Of a stretch of 64,000 nt of DNA, positions 1 through 9,553 are shown one piece after another. The position numbers were made by a program, and so were the translations under genes. Source of the DNA: Borreliella yangtzensis (lineage in GTDB: Bacteria > Spirochaetota > Spirochaetia > Borreliales > Borreliaceae); the NCBI RefSeq assembly GCF_014201775.1, contig NZ_JACHFG010000002.1, positions 345,454-409,453 of the forward strand, read 5' to 3'. The notes below the pieces were generated by a model that saw nothing but the letters and a program-made list of their open reading frames with translations, was not told where the DNA came from and did not search any database. Every line of letters starts with the position of its first letter. The stretch's first letter is position 1.

Positions 1-1653
1 CTCAAAGAAGATGGGGGTGTTAAGGCTTTGAAATCTTCTAATGGAAATTTTTTAGATATTGCAAAAAGCATAGTCAATTTAGGCAATGAGATCAAAGAAT
101 TTCAAGATATTAAACGATCTTTACTACATGAAAAGAATTTGATTTCCGTTTGGGGAAATTTTTCTTTAGAAAGTATTAACAAATTGAAAGAATCCAACAT
201 TTATATTAACTTTTTTAAAATCCAAAAAAGTGAATATAAAAATTTATTAAGAGACCCTAATGTTAGTGTGTTTTTAGTTAAAAATGTAAAGAACACCTCT
301 TATTTTGTTAGTGTAGGTGAGTTTGAGCAAAAAATTGAAATTGCGGATGAATTTAAGTTTAATTTTGATCTTGATTATATTAATAATAAGTTGAAAGTTG
401 TTGATGAGATTCTAGATCAAAAATTGACCCAAATTTCTCTTTTTAATAAATATATTGATATTTTAAGAGATGAGATAAAAAATTACGATCAAATTGTAGA
501 GTTTGAGCAGGTTTTAGCTGATATGCAAACCGATTTTGAAGATTTTTCTTATATTACGGGATTTGTTCCAGCTGAAAGTCAAGAATCTCTTAAAAGTTCG
601 ATTTTAAAAGCAGGTTTTGCAGTACAATTTGCAGATCCTGAAGAAAATGATATTATTCCAACTTATATAAAAAGGAAAGGAATTGCCAATTTAGCCGCAC
701 CTATTTTTAATATTTTAGAGACAATTCCTGGGTATAAAGAAAGGGATATAAGTTTTATTTTTATGTTATTTTTCTTTGTGTTTTTTGGTATGATAATAGG
801 TGATGCGGCTTATGGAGTGATATTTTTTTTGGTAGGAATTTTGCTTAGCTTGAGTTTTATTCTTAAAGGGAAGCCCTTAACTCCAGTTCATGGGTTAATA
901 TTTTATCTTAGTGTATCATCGATACTTTATGGTTCTATGACTGGGATTTGGTTTGGTAGTCCTTTAATTCTTGAAATGTTTCCTGTTTTGAATTCGTTTA
1001 AAGTTAGTTATTTGACAGATAAAAATAGTATGCAAAATATTATCTTTATCTGTTTTTCAATAGGAGTTTTGCAAATTTCATTGGCTCATGCTTGGAATTT
1101 TTTCAGTCAAGTAAAAGAAAAGCCCCATATTCATTCAATTGCACAGATTGGTTGGCTTATAAGTATAGTTGGCTTATATTATCTTGTTTTGAATTTAATA
1201 CTTGGTCAATTTCGATTTCCTATGTATAATGCCGTTTATAATACAATATATTTTGGCATTGCGCTTGTATTTGTTTTTGGCAAGCAAGATGGTTCAAATT
1301 TTTTTAAATGTATATTGAAAAGTTTTGGAGGTATTATAGAGCAATTTTTAACCACCGTGTCAGGATTTGCAGATATAATATCTTATATTAGACTTTTTGC
1401 AGTTGGGCTTGCGGGACTTTCAATCTCGGCAAGTTTTAATGCTATGTCAATGCCTTTGTTAAAATCTTCTAATATTGGTCTTATAGTTGTTGGAATTATT
1501 GTTATACTTTTTGGTCATATTTTAAATATAATGTTATCTTTGCTTTCAGTAATTGTTCATGGGGTAAGGCTTAATATGCTTGAATTTTCAAACCATTTAG
1601 GACAAGAGTGGAGTGGATATGCTTATAAACCTTTTAAAAAAATAAAAAAATAA
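1..1653 (+). CDS. atpI: V-type ATPase subunit I (5'-truncated by window)
   Basis: Membrane stator subunit I (a) of an A/V-type ATPase, which couples ATP hydrolysis or synthesis to ion movement across the inner membrane. The frame is open from base 1, so the start lies outside the window; the TTG at 28 is internal. Roughly the first 240 visible residues are hydrophilic and partly coiled, as in the peripheral-stalk arm. A block of hydrophobic helices follows. SYIRLFAVGLAG near base 1385 carries the Arg known in this family to line the ion path, and HGVRLNMLEFSNH near 1560 is the usual last helix. The proteolipid gene follows after 17 bases, so the two are very likely co-transcribed. Confidence 0.95.
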   Translation, partial: LKEDGGVKALKSSNGNFLDIAKSIVNLGNEIKEFQDIKRSLLHEKNLISVWGNFSLESINKLKESNIYINFFKIQKSEYKNLLRDPNVSVFLVKNVKNTSYFVSVGEFEQKIEIADEFKFNFDLDYINNKLKVVDEILDQKLTQISLFNKYIDILRDEIKNYDQIVEFEQVLADMQTDFEDFSYITGFVPAESQESLKSSILKAGFAVQFADPEENDIIPTYIKRKGIANLAAPIFNILETIPGYKERDISFIFMLFFFVFFGMIIGDAAYGVIFFLVGILLSLSFILKGKPLTPVHGLIFYLSVSSILYGSMTGIWFGSPLILEMFPVLNSFKVSYLTDKNSMQNIIFICFSIGVLQISLAHAWNFFSQVKEKPHIHSIAQIGWLISIVGLYYLVLNLILGQFRFPMYNAVYNTIYFGIALVFVFGKQDGSNFFKCILKSFGGIIEQFLTTVSGFADIISYIRLFAVGLAGLSISASFNAMSMPLLKSSNIGLIVVGIIVILFGHILNIMLSLLSVIVHGVRLNMLEFSNHLGQEWSGYAYKPFKKIKK

Positions 1654-1670
1654 AATAAAAAGGAGTACTT

Positions 1671-2105
1671 ATGGATATAGGTTTAATAGGAGTTAATTCA
1701 GCTTTGACAATCTCAGCAATAGGTTCTGCGTTGGGCATGGGAGCAGCAGGTAGTGCTGCTATTGGAGCATGGAAGAGATGCTATATGCAAGGGAAGCCTG
1801 CACCATTTTTATTGATTGTTTTTGTTTCAGCACCATTGACCCAAATAATATATGGATATATTTTAATGAACACGTTATATGAGGTGATGACGCAAACAAA
1901 TCCATGGTTGCTACTTGGAGCTGGTCTTGGTGGTGGATTTGCAATTGCTGTTTCTGGGTTTGCTCAAGGTAAAGCAGCAGCAGGTGCTTGTGATGCTTTT
2001 TCTGAAACTGGGAAAGGATTTGCTACATACCTATTAGTTTTAGGATTAATAGAATCTGTTGCCCTTTTTGTAATGGTATTTTTAATGATATTCAAGTTTG
2101 TTTAA
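1671..2105 (+). CDS. atpK: V-type ATPase proteolipid subunit K
   Basis: Proteolipid (c/K) ring subunit of the A/V-type ATPase, 144 residues and almost entirely hydrophobic: four helices, i.e. two fused hairpins. The first hairpin has the small-residue packing motif GMGAAGSAAIGAWKRC. The last helix has GLIESVALFVMV, where the Glu is the expected ion-binding carboxylate. The first hairpin has no equivalent acidic residue, as in V-type proteolipids with one site per double hairpin. The ATG follows a clear Shine-Dalgarno (AAGGAG, about 1660). It is the last gene of the ATPase operon seen here. Confidence 0.95.
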   Translation: MDIGLIGVNSALTISAIGSALGMGAAGSAAIGAWKRCYMQGKPAPFLLIVFVSAPLTQIIYGYILMNTLYEVMTQTNPWLLLGAGLGGGFAIAVSGFAQGKAAAGACDAFSETGKGFATYLLVLGLIESVALFVMVFLMIFKFV

Positions 2106-2126
2106 TTTGGATTATTATTTCTTTTA

Positions 2127-2165
2127 ATATTAAATTTTCTCGTAATTTATGAGTTAATTTAATAT
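2127..2165. repeat. AT-rich inverted repeat downstream of atpK
   Basis: ATATTAAATT (2127-2136) and AATTTAATAT (2156-2165) are perfect 10-base inverted arms around a 19-base loop, between the atpK stop and the next start. It could be a weak terminator for the ATPase operon or part of the control region of the next gene. There is no GC stem or clean T-run, so it is described only as a repeat. Confidence 0.4.
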
Positions 2166-2175
2166 ATTTATTATT

Positions 2176-3147
2176 ATGAGAAATTGGGTTTTATTGTTTT
2201 TTGTTTTGTCTTTTTCTATTTCTTTGAATTCTGTAAGTAATAAAAATTTTCCGTATTGGATTTTGCTTGAAAAAGGTAGGCAATTTCTTTATTCTAAATC
2301 TGAGTTTAGCAAGTCTAACCTTACGCATGCTATTAATTATTTGCAGGAAGCCTTACTTAGAAAAGGTGTATATCCTGAAGCTAGTTATTATTTGTCACTA
2401 GCTTATGGTATGTCTGGCAATGCTGTTCTTGAGAAATTAAACCTTTATAAGTCTTTTGAAGATAGAGATTATTTACTAGATGGATCTTTTGAAAAAAAAA
2501 TACTTTTTTCTTTAGCCAAAATGGCTGAACTTGAGAATAATTATGTTGATATGATTGATTATTTGAACGAAATATTAAATAAGTTTTCAACCAAAAAAGA
2601 TTATTATAGTTATCATGATTATGCTCAAAACGAAAATAGTACATTAAACAATAAATTTAATATTTCATTTTATTTGACTTCTTATTTAAAACAAGTAAGA
2701 GGGGCTTTTGGTATTGATTTTACTTTTAATCTTTACAGATTTAAGAATTACAATGTTATTGATACTCATGAATTATTGTCAAAAGCTTATTTACGCTTAA
2801 AGGCTTACGAACTTTCAATTACTCATGGGCTTATAGCTGCAGTAGGGATTTTAACAAGAATGTATGATTATGTTTGTTATTATGAACCTGTGTATCAGTT
2901 TAAAAATTTAAGGTCTTTTGTTCAAAAAATTAATGAGTATAAGGCAATAAAAAATGCTTTTGAATCTACAGATTTTTGGGAAATAGTTTATAATGTTGCT
3001 GTTGCTACTTATGCATATTCTAATGGCAATTATAGATTTAGGGCAATAGATACTTGGAAATTGGTAGTGGATCTTGCACCAAGGTTTTCTCCTTATATTA
3101 TGAAATCAAGAAGTCAAATTAAAAATTCTGTATTTAAAAAAAGGTAA
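2176..3147 (+). CDS. exported TPR-like protein, function unknown
   Basis: A 323-residue protein I cannot name. Residues about 3-20 are a hydrophobic, signal-peptide-like segment after a short basic start (MRNW), so it is probably periplasmic or anchored in the inner membrane. The rest is rich in aromatic and lysine residues and predicted helical. Stretches such as INYLQEALLRKGVYPEASYY (about 55-75) and LSKAYLRLKAYELSITHGL (about 200-220) have the spacing of TPR-type helix pairs. I see no enzyme motif. The ATG at 2176 has no obvious Shine-Dalgarno. It sits between atpK and lepA with no evident functional link to either. Confidence 0.7.
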   Translation: MRNWVLLFFVLSFSISLNSVSNKNFPYWILLEKGRQFLYSKSEFSKSNLTHAINYLQEALLRKGVYPEASYYLSLAYGMSGNAVLEKLNLYKSFEDRDYLLDGSFEKKILFSLAKMAELENNYVDMIDYLNEILNKFSTKKDYYSYHDYAQNENSTLNNKFNISFYLTSYLKQVRGAFGIDFTFNLYRFKNYNVIDTHELLSKAYLRLKAYELSITHGLIAAVGILTRMYDYVCYYEPVYQFKNLRSFVQKINEYKAIKNAFESTDFWEIVYNVAVATYAYSNGNYRFRAIDTWKLVVDLAPRFSPYIMKSRSQIKNSVFKKR

Positions 3148-3187
3148 AGTTTTAAATCTTGATTTATGGTTCAGGGGGGGAGTAAGT

Positions 3188-4987
3188 ATTAGCATTCGTA
3201 AGAAAAATTTTTGCATTATTGCACACATTGATCATGGTAAATCAACATTAGCCGATAGATTTATTCAAAAGGCTAAAATAATATCCGATCGTGATTTTAA
3301 AAGTCAAATGCTTGACAGTATGGATATTGAGCGAGAAAGAGGAATTACAATAAAAAGTCAGGCAGTAACAATTACTTATAAAAGTAATGACGGCAATCTT
3401 TATGAATTAAATTTTGTAGATACCCCAGGTCATGTTGATTTTTCTTATGAAGTATCAAGAGCAATTTCATCTTGTGAAGGTGCTCTTTTATTAATTGATG
3501 CAAGTCAGGGAATACAAGCTCAGACAGTTTCTAATTTTTATATGGCTTTTGAGCATGATTTAGAAATTATTCCTGTTATTAATAAGATAGATCTTCCAAA
3601 TGCTAATATTGACTTTGTAAAAAAGCAAATAAAAAATGATTTAGGATTAAATGAAGAAATTGCTATTTTGATTTCTGCTAAGAATGGAATAGGAATTGAT
3701 GACTTGCTTGAAGCTATTTGTAAGTATGTTCCATCTCCTAGAGGAAATATTAAAGATCCATTAAGGGCATTAATTTTTGATTCACATTATGATTCTTATA
3801 GAGGGGTTATTGTTCACTTTAGGATTTTCGAAGGACAAATAAAAACTGGCGATAAGATTAGGTTAATGCATACTGATAGTGAGTATTTAATTGAGGAGAT
3901 TGGAGTTTTTAAAATATCACTTGAAAGAAAAGATAGACTAGAGGTAGGAGATGTTGGATATTTTATTGCAGGAATAAAAAATATATCAGATGTGAAGATT
4001 GGAGATACGGTAACTCTTTGCGATTGGCCTGCATTATCTCCCCTTGAGGGATTTAAAGAAGTTAAGCCTGTAGTGTTTTCTTCTGTATATCCTGTTGATG
4101 CTAATCAATATGACGATCTTTTAAAGGCAATGGATAGATTAAAGCTTAATGATGCGTCGTTAACATTTGAAAAAGATTCATCGGCGGCTCTTGGGCATGG
4201 TTTTAAGTGTGGATTTCTTGGGCTTTTACATTTAGAGGTTATTCAAGAACGCATTGAGCGTGAATTTGATTTAAATGTGATATTGACTTCTCCTTCTGTT
4301 AGGTACAAAATAATTCCTAAAAAGGGAGAATCTTATTTTATTGAAAGTCCCGAACAATTTCCTGGAAATGAGGCTATTGAAAGTGTTCTTGAACCTTATA
4401 TTAGGGCTAATATTATTGTTCCTACAGAATTTTTAGGAAATATTATGAGTGTGTGTTTATTGAAAAGAGGAGTGCAGACAAACTTAATTTATCTTGATAC
4501 TAAGCGTGTTGAGCTTATTTATAAAATGCCTCTTTCTGAAATCCTTTTTGATTTTTATGATAAGATTAAATCTGTAAGTCGTGGATATGCTTCTTTTGAT
4601 TATGAACTTTTAGATTATGAATATACAGATTTAGTAAGATTAGATATATTAGTCAATGGAGATAGGGTTGATGCACTCTCTCAATTGGTTTTTAAAGATA
4701 GTGCAAGAGCCAAAGCTATTGGAATTTGTAAAAAATTGAAAGACGAAATAGCAAGACAACAATTTAAAATAGCTATTCAAGGTGCTATTGGTTCTAATGT
4801 TATTGCTCGAGAGACAATATCTCCTGTTAGAAAAGATGTTACTGCCAAGTGTTATGGTGGTGATATTACTCGTAAGCGAAAACTTTTGGAAAAGCAGAAA
4901 GAAGGTAAAAAGAGAATGAAAATGGTAGGAAATGTTGAGATACCACAAAGTGCTTTTCTTGCAGTTCTGAAATCTAATGATAATTAA
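3188..4987 (+). CDS. lepA: elongation factor 4 (LepA) GTPase, probable ATT start
   Basis: Ribosome-bound translational GTPase EF4/LepA. The G1 motif (HIDHGKST near 3225), the switch region (ERERGITIK near 3335), DTPGH near 3420 and NKID near 3580 are all present, as are the domain III-IV blocks and the basic C-terminus (RKRKLLEKQKEGKKRMK). The first internal ATG (3308) would remove the P-loop, so the true start is upstream. No in-frame ATG, GTG or TTG lies between 3128 and 3308. An ATT at 3188 (then AGC ATT CGT AAG AAA) sits 5 bases after a strong G-run Shine-Dalgarno (3174-3182), giving 599 residues, the normal family length. A rare AUU start is my best reading; see findings. Confidence 0.93.
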   Translation: MSIRKKNFCIIAHIDHGKSTLADRFIQKAKIISDRDFKSQMLDSMDIERERGITIKSQAVTITYKSNDGNLYELNFVDTPGHVDFSYEVSRAISSCEGALLLIDASQGIQAQTVSNFYMAFEHDLEIIPVINKIDLPNANIDFVKKQIKNDLGLNEEIAILISAKNGIGIDDLLEAICKYVPSPRGNIKDPLRALIFDSHYDSYRGVIVHFRIFEGQIKTGDKIRLMHTDSEYLIEEIGVFKISLERKDRLEVGDVGYFIAGIKNISDVKIGDTVTLCDWPALSPLEGFKEVKPVVFSSVYPVDANQYDDLLKAMDRLKLNDASLTFEKDSSAALGHGFKCGFLGLLHLEVIQERIEREFDLNVILTSPSVRYKIIPKKGESYFIESPEQFPGNEAIESVLEPYIRANIIVPTEFLGNIMSVCLLKRGVQTNLIYLDTKRVELIYKMPLSEILFDFYDKIKSVSRGYASFDYELLDYEYTDLVRLDILVNGDRVDALSQLVFKDSARAKAIGICKKLKDEIARQQFKIAIQGAIGSNVIARETISPVRKDVTAKCYGGDITRKRKLLEKQKEGKKRMKMVGNVEIPQSAFLAVLKSNDN

Positions 4988-5015
4988 ATGTGTTTTAAAT
5001 TTTTAAAAACTTTTA

Positions 5016-5045
5016 TTGGCAAAGCTCTTAGAAATGCGATAAAAT
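5016..5045 (+). promoter_or_regulatory. probable ldh promoter
   Basis: TTGGCA (5016-5021), an 18-base spacer and TAAAAT (5040-5045) give a plausible sigma-70 promoter, with a start near 5052 and an untranslated leader of about 55 bases before ldh. The -10 is overlapped by the palindrome listed next. Confidence 0.5.
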
Positions 5046-5054
5046 ATTTTTATC
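5038..5054. repeat. 17-bp palindrome overlapping the ldh -10
   Basis: GATAAAA (5038-5044), TAT, TTTTATC (5048-5054): perfect 7-3-7 dyad in the lepA-ldh intergenic region. It covers the proposed -10 box and transcription start. Its position suits an operator, but it could also be a chance AT-rich dyad. Confidence 0.5.
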
Positions 5055-5083
5055 ATTGGTTATTTAAAATTAGTTGCATGTAG

Positions 5084-6058
<975 letters not shown>

Positions 6059-6062
6059 TTTT

Positions 6063-6096
6063 AAGACCCCGAATATTTTAGGGGTTTTTATTTTTC
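6063..6096 (+). terminator. intrinsic terminator after ldh
   Basis: Stem AAGACCCC/GGGGTTTT (6063-6070 with 6081-6088, one G-U pair) with a 10-base loop, followed by a T-rich tract. It lies between convergent ldh and comM and overlaps the comM stop codon. Confidence 0.85.
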
Positions 6097-7623
6097 AAGC
6101 ATATTTTCTCCGTTTTTTCTATGTTCAATTGCTTCAAGTAAGGCTTCTCTTGAAATATTTTTTTCTTCCTTTAAATCAGAGATTGTTCTTGCAATTTTTA
6201 GTATTGAATGTGTTGCTCTTGAAGATATGTTGAGTTTGTTTAGAATGTAAATTAAGTCATTTTTTAAGATTGCATTTAATTCACAAAATTTTTCAATGTG
6301 ATTGGAATTAAGATCAGAGTTTTTATTTATGTTTGTAAAATTTTCGTATCTTGTATTTTGAATGTTTCTTGCTTTTATTATTCTTTTTTTTATTTCGCTT
6401 GAACTTTCGCTTGTTTCGCTGAGTAATTTTTCATTATTAATTGCTCTTGTTGGGACTCTAATGTCAATTCTATCAAGCATTGCAGCTCCAAGTTTTTTCC
6501 AATAATTTGAAATTTCTTGTTGTGAACAGAAACAATCAGTATTTTTTTTGCCAAGATTTCCACAAGGGCAAAGATTCATTGCAAGCATTAGTTGAAAATT
6601 GGCTGGGTATTTGAATAACTTGGAACTTGCTCTTGAGATTGAAATTGATTTGTCTTCAATGGGTTCACGTAAAGATTGTAAGATTGATTTTTTAAATTCC
6701 AAAGCTTCATCTAGAAATAATATTCCATTATGGGCAAGAGACACTTCTCCAGGTAAAGGATTTGGACCTCCCCCAATTATTCCTTCTTTACTAGCAGTGT
6801 GGTGAGGATTCCTAAAAGGTCTTTGTTTTATTATTTTTCTGTCGATTAATTTTCCCGATATTGACCATATTCTATTTGTTTCTATCAGCTCTTTGTTTGT
6901 AAGTGGAGGTAGAATAGATTGAGCGCACTTAATACTAATTGTTTTACCGCTTCCAGGTGGACCAAATAACATTATGTTATGTCCCCCGGCAATTGCTATT
7001 TCAATTGCTCTTTTTGCTCTTTGTTGTCCTTTTATATTTTTAAAATCATAATCTAAGATACAATCTTGTTTTATTTTTGGCTGTGGTTTAATATTTGTTA
7101 TTGGAGGAAGTATATTGTCGTTTAATTGTTCTATTATTTTTATACTTTCTTTTAAATCTTTAACACCCCAAATATTCAAACCGTTTATTAGGCGAGCTTC
7201 TTCTAAATTTTCAAAGGGAACTATTGCAAATTTTATTTCTTTTTCTTTGGCAAGAGCAATAGCTGGTAAAACTGCTTTTATTGATCTTATTTTGCCATCT
7301 AATTGTAATTCTCCCAATACTAAGATTTCTAAATTTTCATTATTTTTGCTTTCTTGGATTTTAATAATGCTAATAGCAATCGAAAGGTCAAAAGCTGTTC
7401 CAAGTTTCTTAATTCCAGCTGGTGCAAGATTTATTAATATTCTATCTTTGAGAAAATGAAAATTTGAATTCTTGATAGCTGATTTTACTCTTTCTCTTGA
7501 TTCTTTAATTTCGCTTCCAGCAAGCCCTACAATATCAATTCCAGAAATTCCTTTTTTAATATCTATTTCAATCTCAATTAGTTCTCCTTCATATCCGATT
7601 GATGAGTGTGAATAGATTTTCAT
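6088..7623 (-). CDS. comM: ComM / YifB family AAA+ ATPase (Mg-chelatase-like)
   Basis: Member of the YifB/ComM family, hexameric AAA+ proteins that in naturally transformable bacteria act as helicases promoting branch migration of incoming DNA. 511 residues. The N-terminal Lon-S5-like domain (about 1-170) begins MKIYSHSSIGYEGELIEIE. Walker A GPPGSGKT is at about 222, Walker B ILFLDEALEF at about 300, and a Cys cluster CPCGNLGKKNTDCFCS at about 350. RATHSILKIARTISDL near the C-terminus is the sensor-2/C-terminal block. The start overlaps the sufU stop by four bases (ATGA), which implies coupling. Borrelia is not known to be transformable in nature, so the role here may be general recombination. 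Confidence 0.92.
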   Translation of the reverse strand: MKIYSHSSIGYEGELIEIEIDIKKGISGIDIVGLAGSEIKESRERVKSAIKNSNFHFLKDRILINLAPAGIKKLGTAFDLSIAISIIKIQESKNNENLEILVLGELQLDGKIRSIKAVLPAIALAKEKEIKFAIVPFENLEEARLINGLNIWGVKDLKESIKIIEQLNDNILPPITNIKPQPKIKQDCILDYDFKNIKGQQRAKRAIEIAIAGGHNIMLFGPPGSGKTISIKCAQSILPPLTNKELIETNRIWSISGKLIDRKIIKQRPFRNPHHTASKEGIIGGGPNPLPGEVSLAHNGILFLDEALEFKKSILQSLREPIEDKSISISRASSKLFKYPANFQLMLAMNLCPCGNLGKKNTDCFCSQQEISNYWKKLGAAMLDRIDIRVPTRAINNEKLLSETSESSSEIKKRIIKARNIQNTRYENFTNINKNSDLNSNHIEKFCELNAILKNDLIYILNKLNISSRATHSILKIARTISDLKEEKNISREALLEAIEHRKNGENMLEK

Positions 7624-8048
7624 CTAATAATTCTCCTTGAAGGTTTGTAGTTTTCCAAACTATCTTTTAATGATTTGTATGGCAATAAAAAACAATCTTT
7701 TCTATTTGTATTTGTAAATGTGTTAAAAATGTTTAAACTTACATCAATTTCGTCTAAATTTGTAAAATCACCGTTTATCACTTTTTGCACTAAGTTTAGG
7801 ATTTCTGGTTTTGGTTTATTATTGCACAATTTGTTTAAAGCGTTGGCGCTTGCAAGTAAAATCATACATCCAGATGCATGATGTTTAAAATTAAATTTTT
7901 CGTTATTTGCTTCTATTGTTTGGAATAAAATTTGATCCCCACATTTAGATTGATGTTTGAATTTTTGGATTGTTTCTGCTTCATTTATTATGTAAGTATT
8001 TACTTTACTAAGCTTTATTAGTTTTTTTTTAGTTTCTTCAGCGATCAT
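7620..8048 (-). CDS. sufU: SufU/IscU-like Fe-S assembly protein
   Basis: 142-residue NifU-N/SufU-family protein, either a scaffold or a zinc-dependent sulfur acceptor for the cysteine desulfurase encoded just upstream. The three family cysteines are present in order: KCGD (about 36-39), SGCMILLASANAL (about 60-72) and RKDCFLLPYKSL (about 117-128). The Asp after the first Cys and the spacing in the last motif fit SufU rather than IscU. It lies 58 bases downstream of sufS. No sufB, sufC, sufD, iscA or nifU C-terminal gene is in the window, so the machinery is minimal here. It could serve tRNA thiolation as much as Fe-S assembly. Confidence 0.88.
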   Translation of the reverse strand: MIAEETKKKLIKLSKVNTYIINEAETIQKFKHQSKCGDQILFQTIEANNEKFNFKHHASGCMILLASANALNKLCNNKPKPEILNLVQKVINGDFTNLDEIDVSLNIFNTFTNTNRKDCFLLPYKSLKDSLENYKPSRRIIR

Positions 8049-8106
8049 AATTTAATTTTATTTTCTTTGATTTATTAAATCAATAATAAAAGATATTATG
8101 AAAATT

Positions 8107-9375
8107 TTATGAAAGCTCTTTTATTACTTTTTTTAACCCCAATATGAAAATATCAATTTCTTCTTGTGTATTGTAAAAATAAAAGCTAGCTCTTAAAAGA
8201 TGCTTTTTATTTAAATTTTCTGGAAAAAATGCTACATAGGAGCAAGTTTTTCCGGCTCTAGTTGCTATTCCCATTGTATCTAAATAGGTTTCAATATCGT
8301 GTGAATGAATATTTTTTACTGTAAATGATATTATTGAATTTCTTTTAAGATTTGTATTTAATAAAAACTCGACTTCATCAAGTTCTTGTAATTTTTTTAC
8401 GCCATATTCGATTAATTGCTGATCATGTTCTAAAATAAAATCCATAGAAATATTATTGATATATTTTATTGCTTCTTTAAGTCCTATAATTCCTGCAATA
8501 TTTGGGGTTCCCGATTCAAATTTATTAGGAGCATCGAATGATTTAAATTTAATTTTTTTATTTTCTATAAAAATTTCTTCTACAGTATTTCCTCCTAATT
8601 TTGAGCTATTAAGCTTTTCAGCCATATTATTTGAAATATATAAAATTCCTATTCCTGTTGGGGCAAGCATTTTATGTCCAGAAAATACCAAAAAGTCACA
8701 GCCAATTTTTTTAACATCTATTTTTATATGAGGCGCCATTTGTGCAGCATCTATAAAAAGACTTATATTGTATTTTTTTGCGATTTTCCCAATAGATTCT
8801 AAATCATTAATGGTTCCCAAAGTATTGTTTATTCCTGAAATACTGATGAGTTTTGTTTTTTCTGTAATAAGTTTTTCAATTTCTTCGGGGGTAATAATTC
8901 CCATTTCATTGAATTTAGCAAACTTAATTGTTAGATTAGATAATTTTGCAAGATTTGCCCATGGCAGCAAATTACTATTATGTTCAAGAGTTGTAAGAAT
9001 AATCTCATCTTTTTTTTTAAAGTATTTTGAGTAAAAAAATGAGTTTGCGATGGTGTTAATTCCATCTGTAGTTCCAGAGTTAAATATTATATTTTTTGCA
9101 GATTCTGCATTAATAAAATTTTTTACAAGTTCTCTTGTTTTTTCTATTGTTATGCTAGATTGAATTGCAAATTTGTGACCGCTTCTATGTACATTTGCGT
9201 TATAATTTTCATAATATTCTATGCTAGAGTAAATTACTTTTTTAGGTTTTTGAGAGGTTGCTGCGTTGTCAAAATAAATTATATGTTTGTTGTTAAACTT
9301 TTTATTTAAAATAGGAAAATCTTTTCTTAAAAGCTTAACCTTTTCAGCGTTGCTTTGTATTTGTTTAAAGTCCAT
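8107..9375 (-). CDS. sufS: cysteine desulfurase (SufS/Csd group)
   Basis: PLP-dependent desulfurase converting cysteine to alanine and enzyme-bound persulfide. 422 residues. It has YFDNAATSQKPKKV (about 34-47), HRSGH (about 62), FNSGTTDGIN for PLP phosphate (about 97), and SGHKMLAPTGIGILY with the Schiff-base Lys (about 232). RAGKTCSYVAF near 378 contains the sulfur-accepting Cys in a short group II loop. Its neighbour sufU encodes the likely sulfur acceptor. An extended -10 promoter and a 28-base palindrome lie upstream, suggesting control shared with the divergent gene. Confidence 0.95.
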   Translation of the reverse strand: MDFKQIQSNAEKVKLLRKDFPILNKKFNNKHIIYFDNAATSQKPKKVIYSSIEYYENYNANVHRSGHKFAIQSSITIEKTRELVKNFINAESAKNIIFNSGTTDGINTIANSFFYSKYFKKKDEIILTTLEHNSNLLPWANLAKLSNLTIKFAKFNEMGIITPEEIEKLITEKTKLISISGINNTLGTINDLESIGKIAKKYNISLFIDAAQMAPHIKIDVKKIGCDFLVFSGHKMLAPTGIGILYISNNMAEKLNSSKLGGNTVEEIFIENKKIKFKSFDAPNKFESGTPNIAGIIGLKEAIKYINNISMDFILEHDQQLIEYGVKKLQELDEVEFLLNTNLKRNSIISFTVKNIHSHDIETYLDTMGIATRAGKTCSYVAFFPENLNKKHLLRASFYFYNTQEEIDIFILGLKKVIKELS

Positions 9376-9416
9376 AATCCTTACAAGTTCCTTTGTTTTA
9401 ATTTTTAGCTTTAATA

Positions 9417-9425
9417 ATTATATCA
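9417..9425 (-). promoter_or_regulatory. extended -10 promoter for sufS
   Basis: On the minus strand TGATATAAT (a TGnTATAAT extended -10) lies at 9425-9417, about 40 bases before the sufS ATG; TTGTGA is 15 bases upstream. Transcription would start near 9410. Confidence 0.55.
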
Positions 9426-9451
9426 TTATTTTTTATTTCACAAAAAAATTT

Positions 9452-9479
9452 AAAATGATTATTAATTAATAATCATTTT
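9452..9479. repeat. 28-bp perfect palindrome, sufS / 9554 gene divergent region
   Basis: AAAATGATTATTAA (9452-9465) is followed directly by its exact reverse complement (9466-9479). It lies between the divergent promoters of sufS and the gene at 9554. The core TGATTATTAATTAATAATCA resembles Fur/PerR-type operators in general layout. See findings. Confidence 0.6.
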
Positions 9480-9517
9480 TTTAAAATTGTAATTTATTTT
9501 TGTATGAATTTTGTTTA

Positions 9518-9546
9518 TTGGCTATGTTTTTTGATTATGATATACT
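9518..9546 (+). promoter_or_regulatory. probable promoter for the 9554 gene
   Basis: TTGGCT (9518-9523), a 17-base spacer and TATACT (9541-9546). Transcription would begin at about 9553, directly at the proposed ATG (9554), so the message would be leaderless or nearly so. Confidence 0.5.
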
Positions 9547-9553
9547 CGTTTAT

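Noticed and set aside
28..30. TTG as start of the V-ATPase subunit I gene
   Set aside because: The same frame is open to base 1 and subunit I is normally longer, so the gene is simply cut by the window edge.
3174..3180. Seven-G run as a sequencing error breaking lepA
   Set aside because: Not fully excluded, but the run works well as a Shine-Dalgarno for ATT 3188, so no error is needed to explain the gene.
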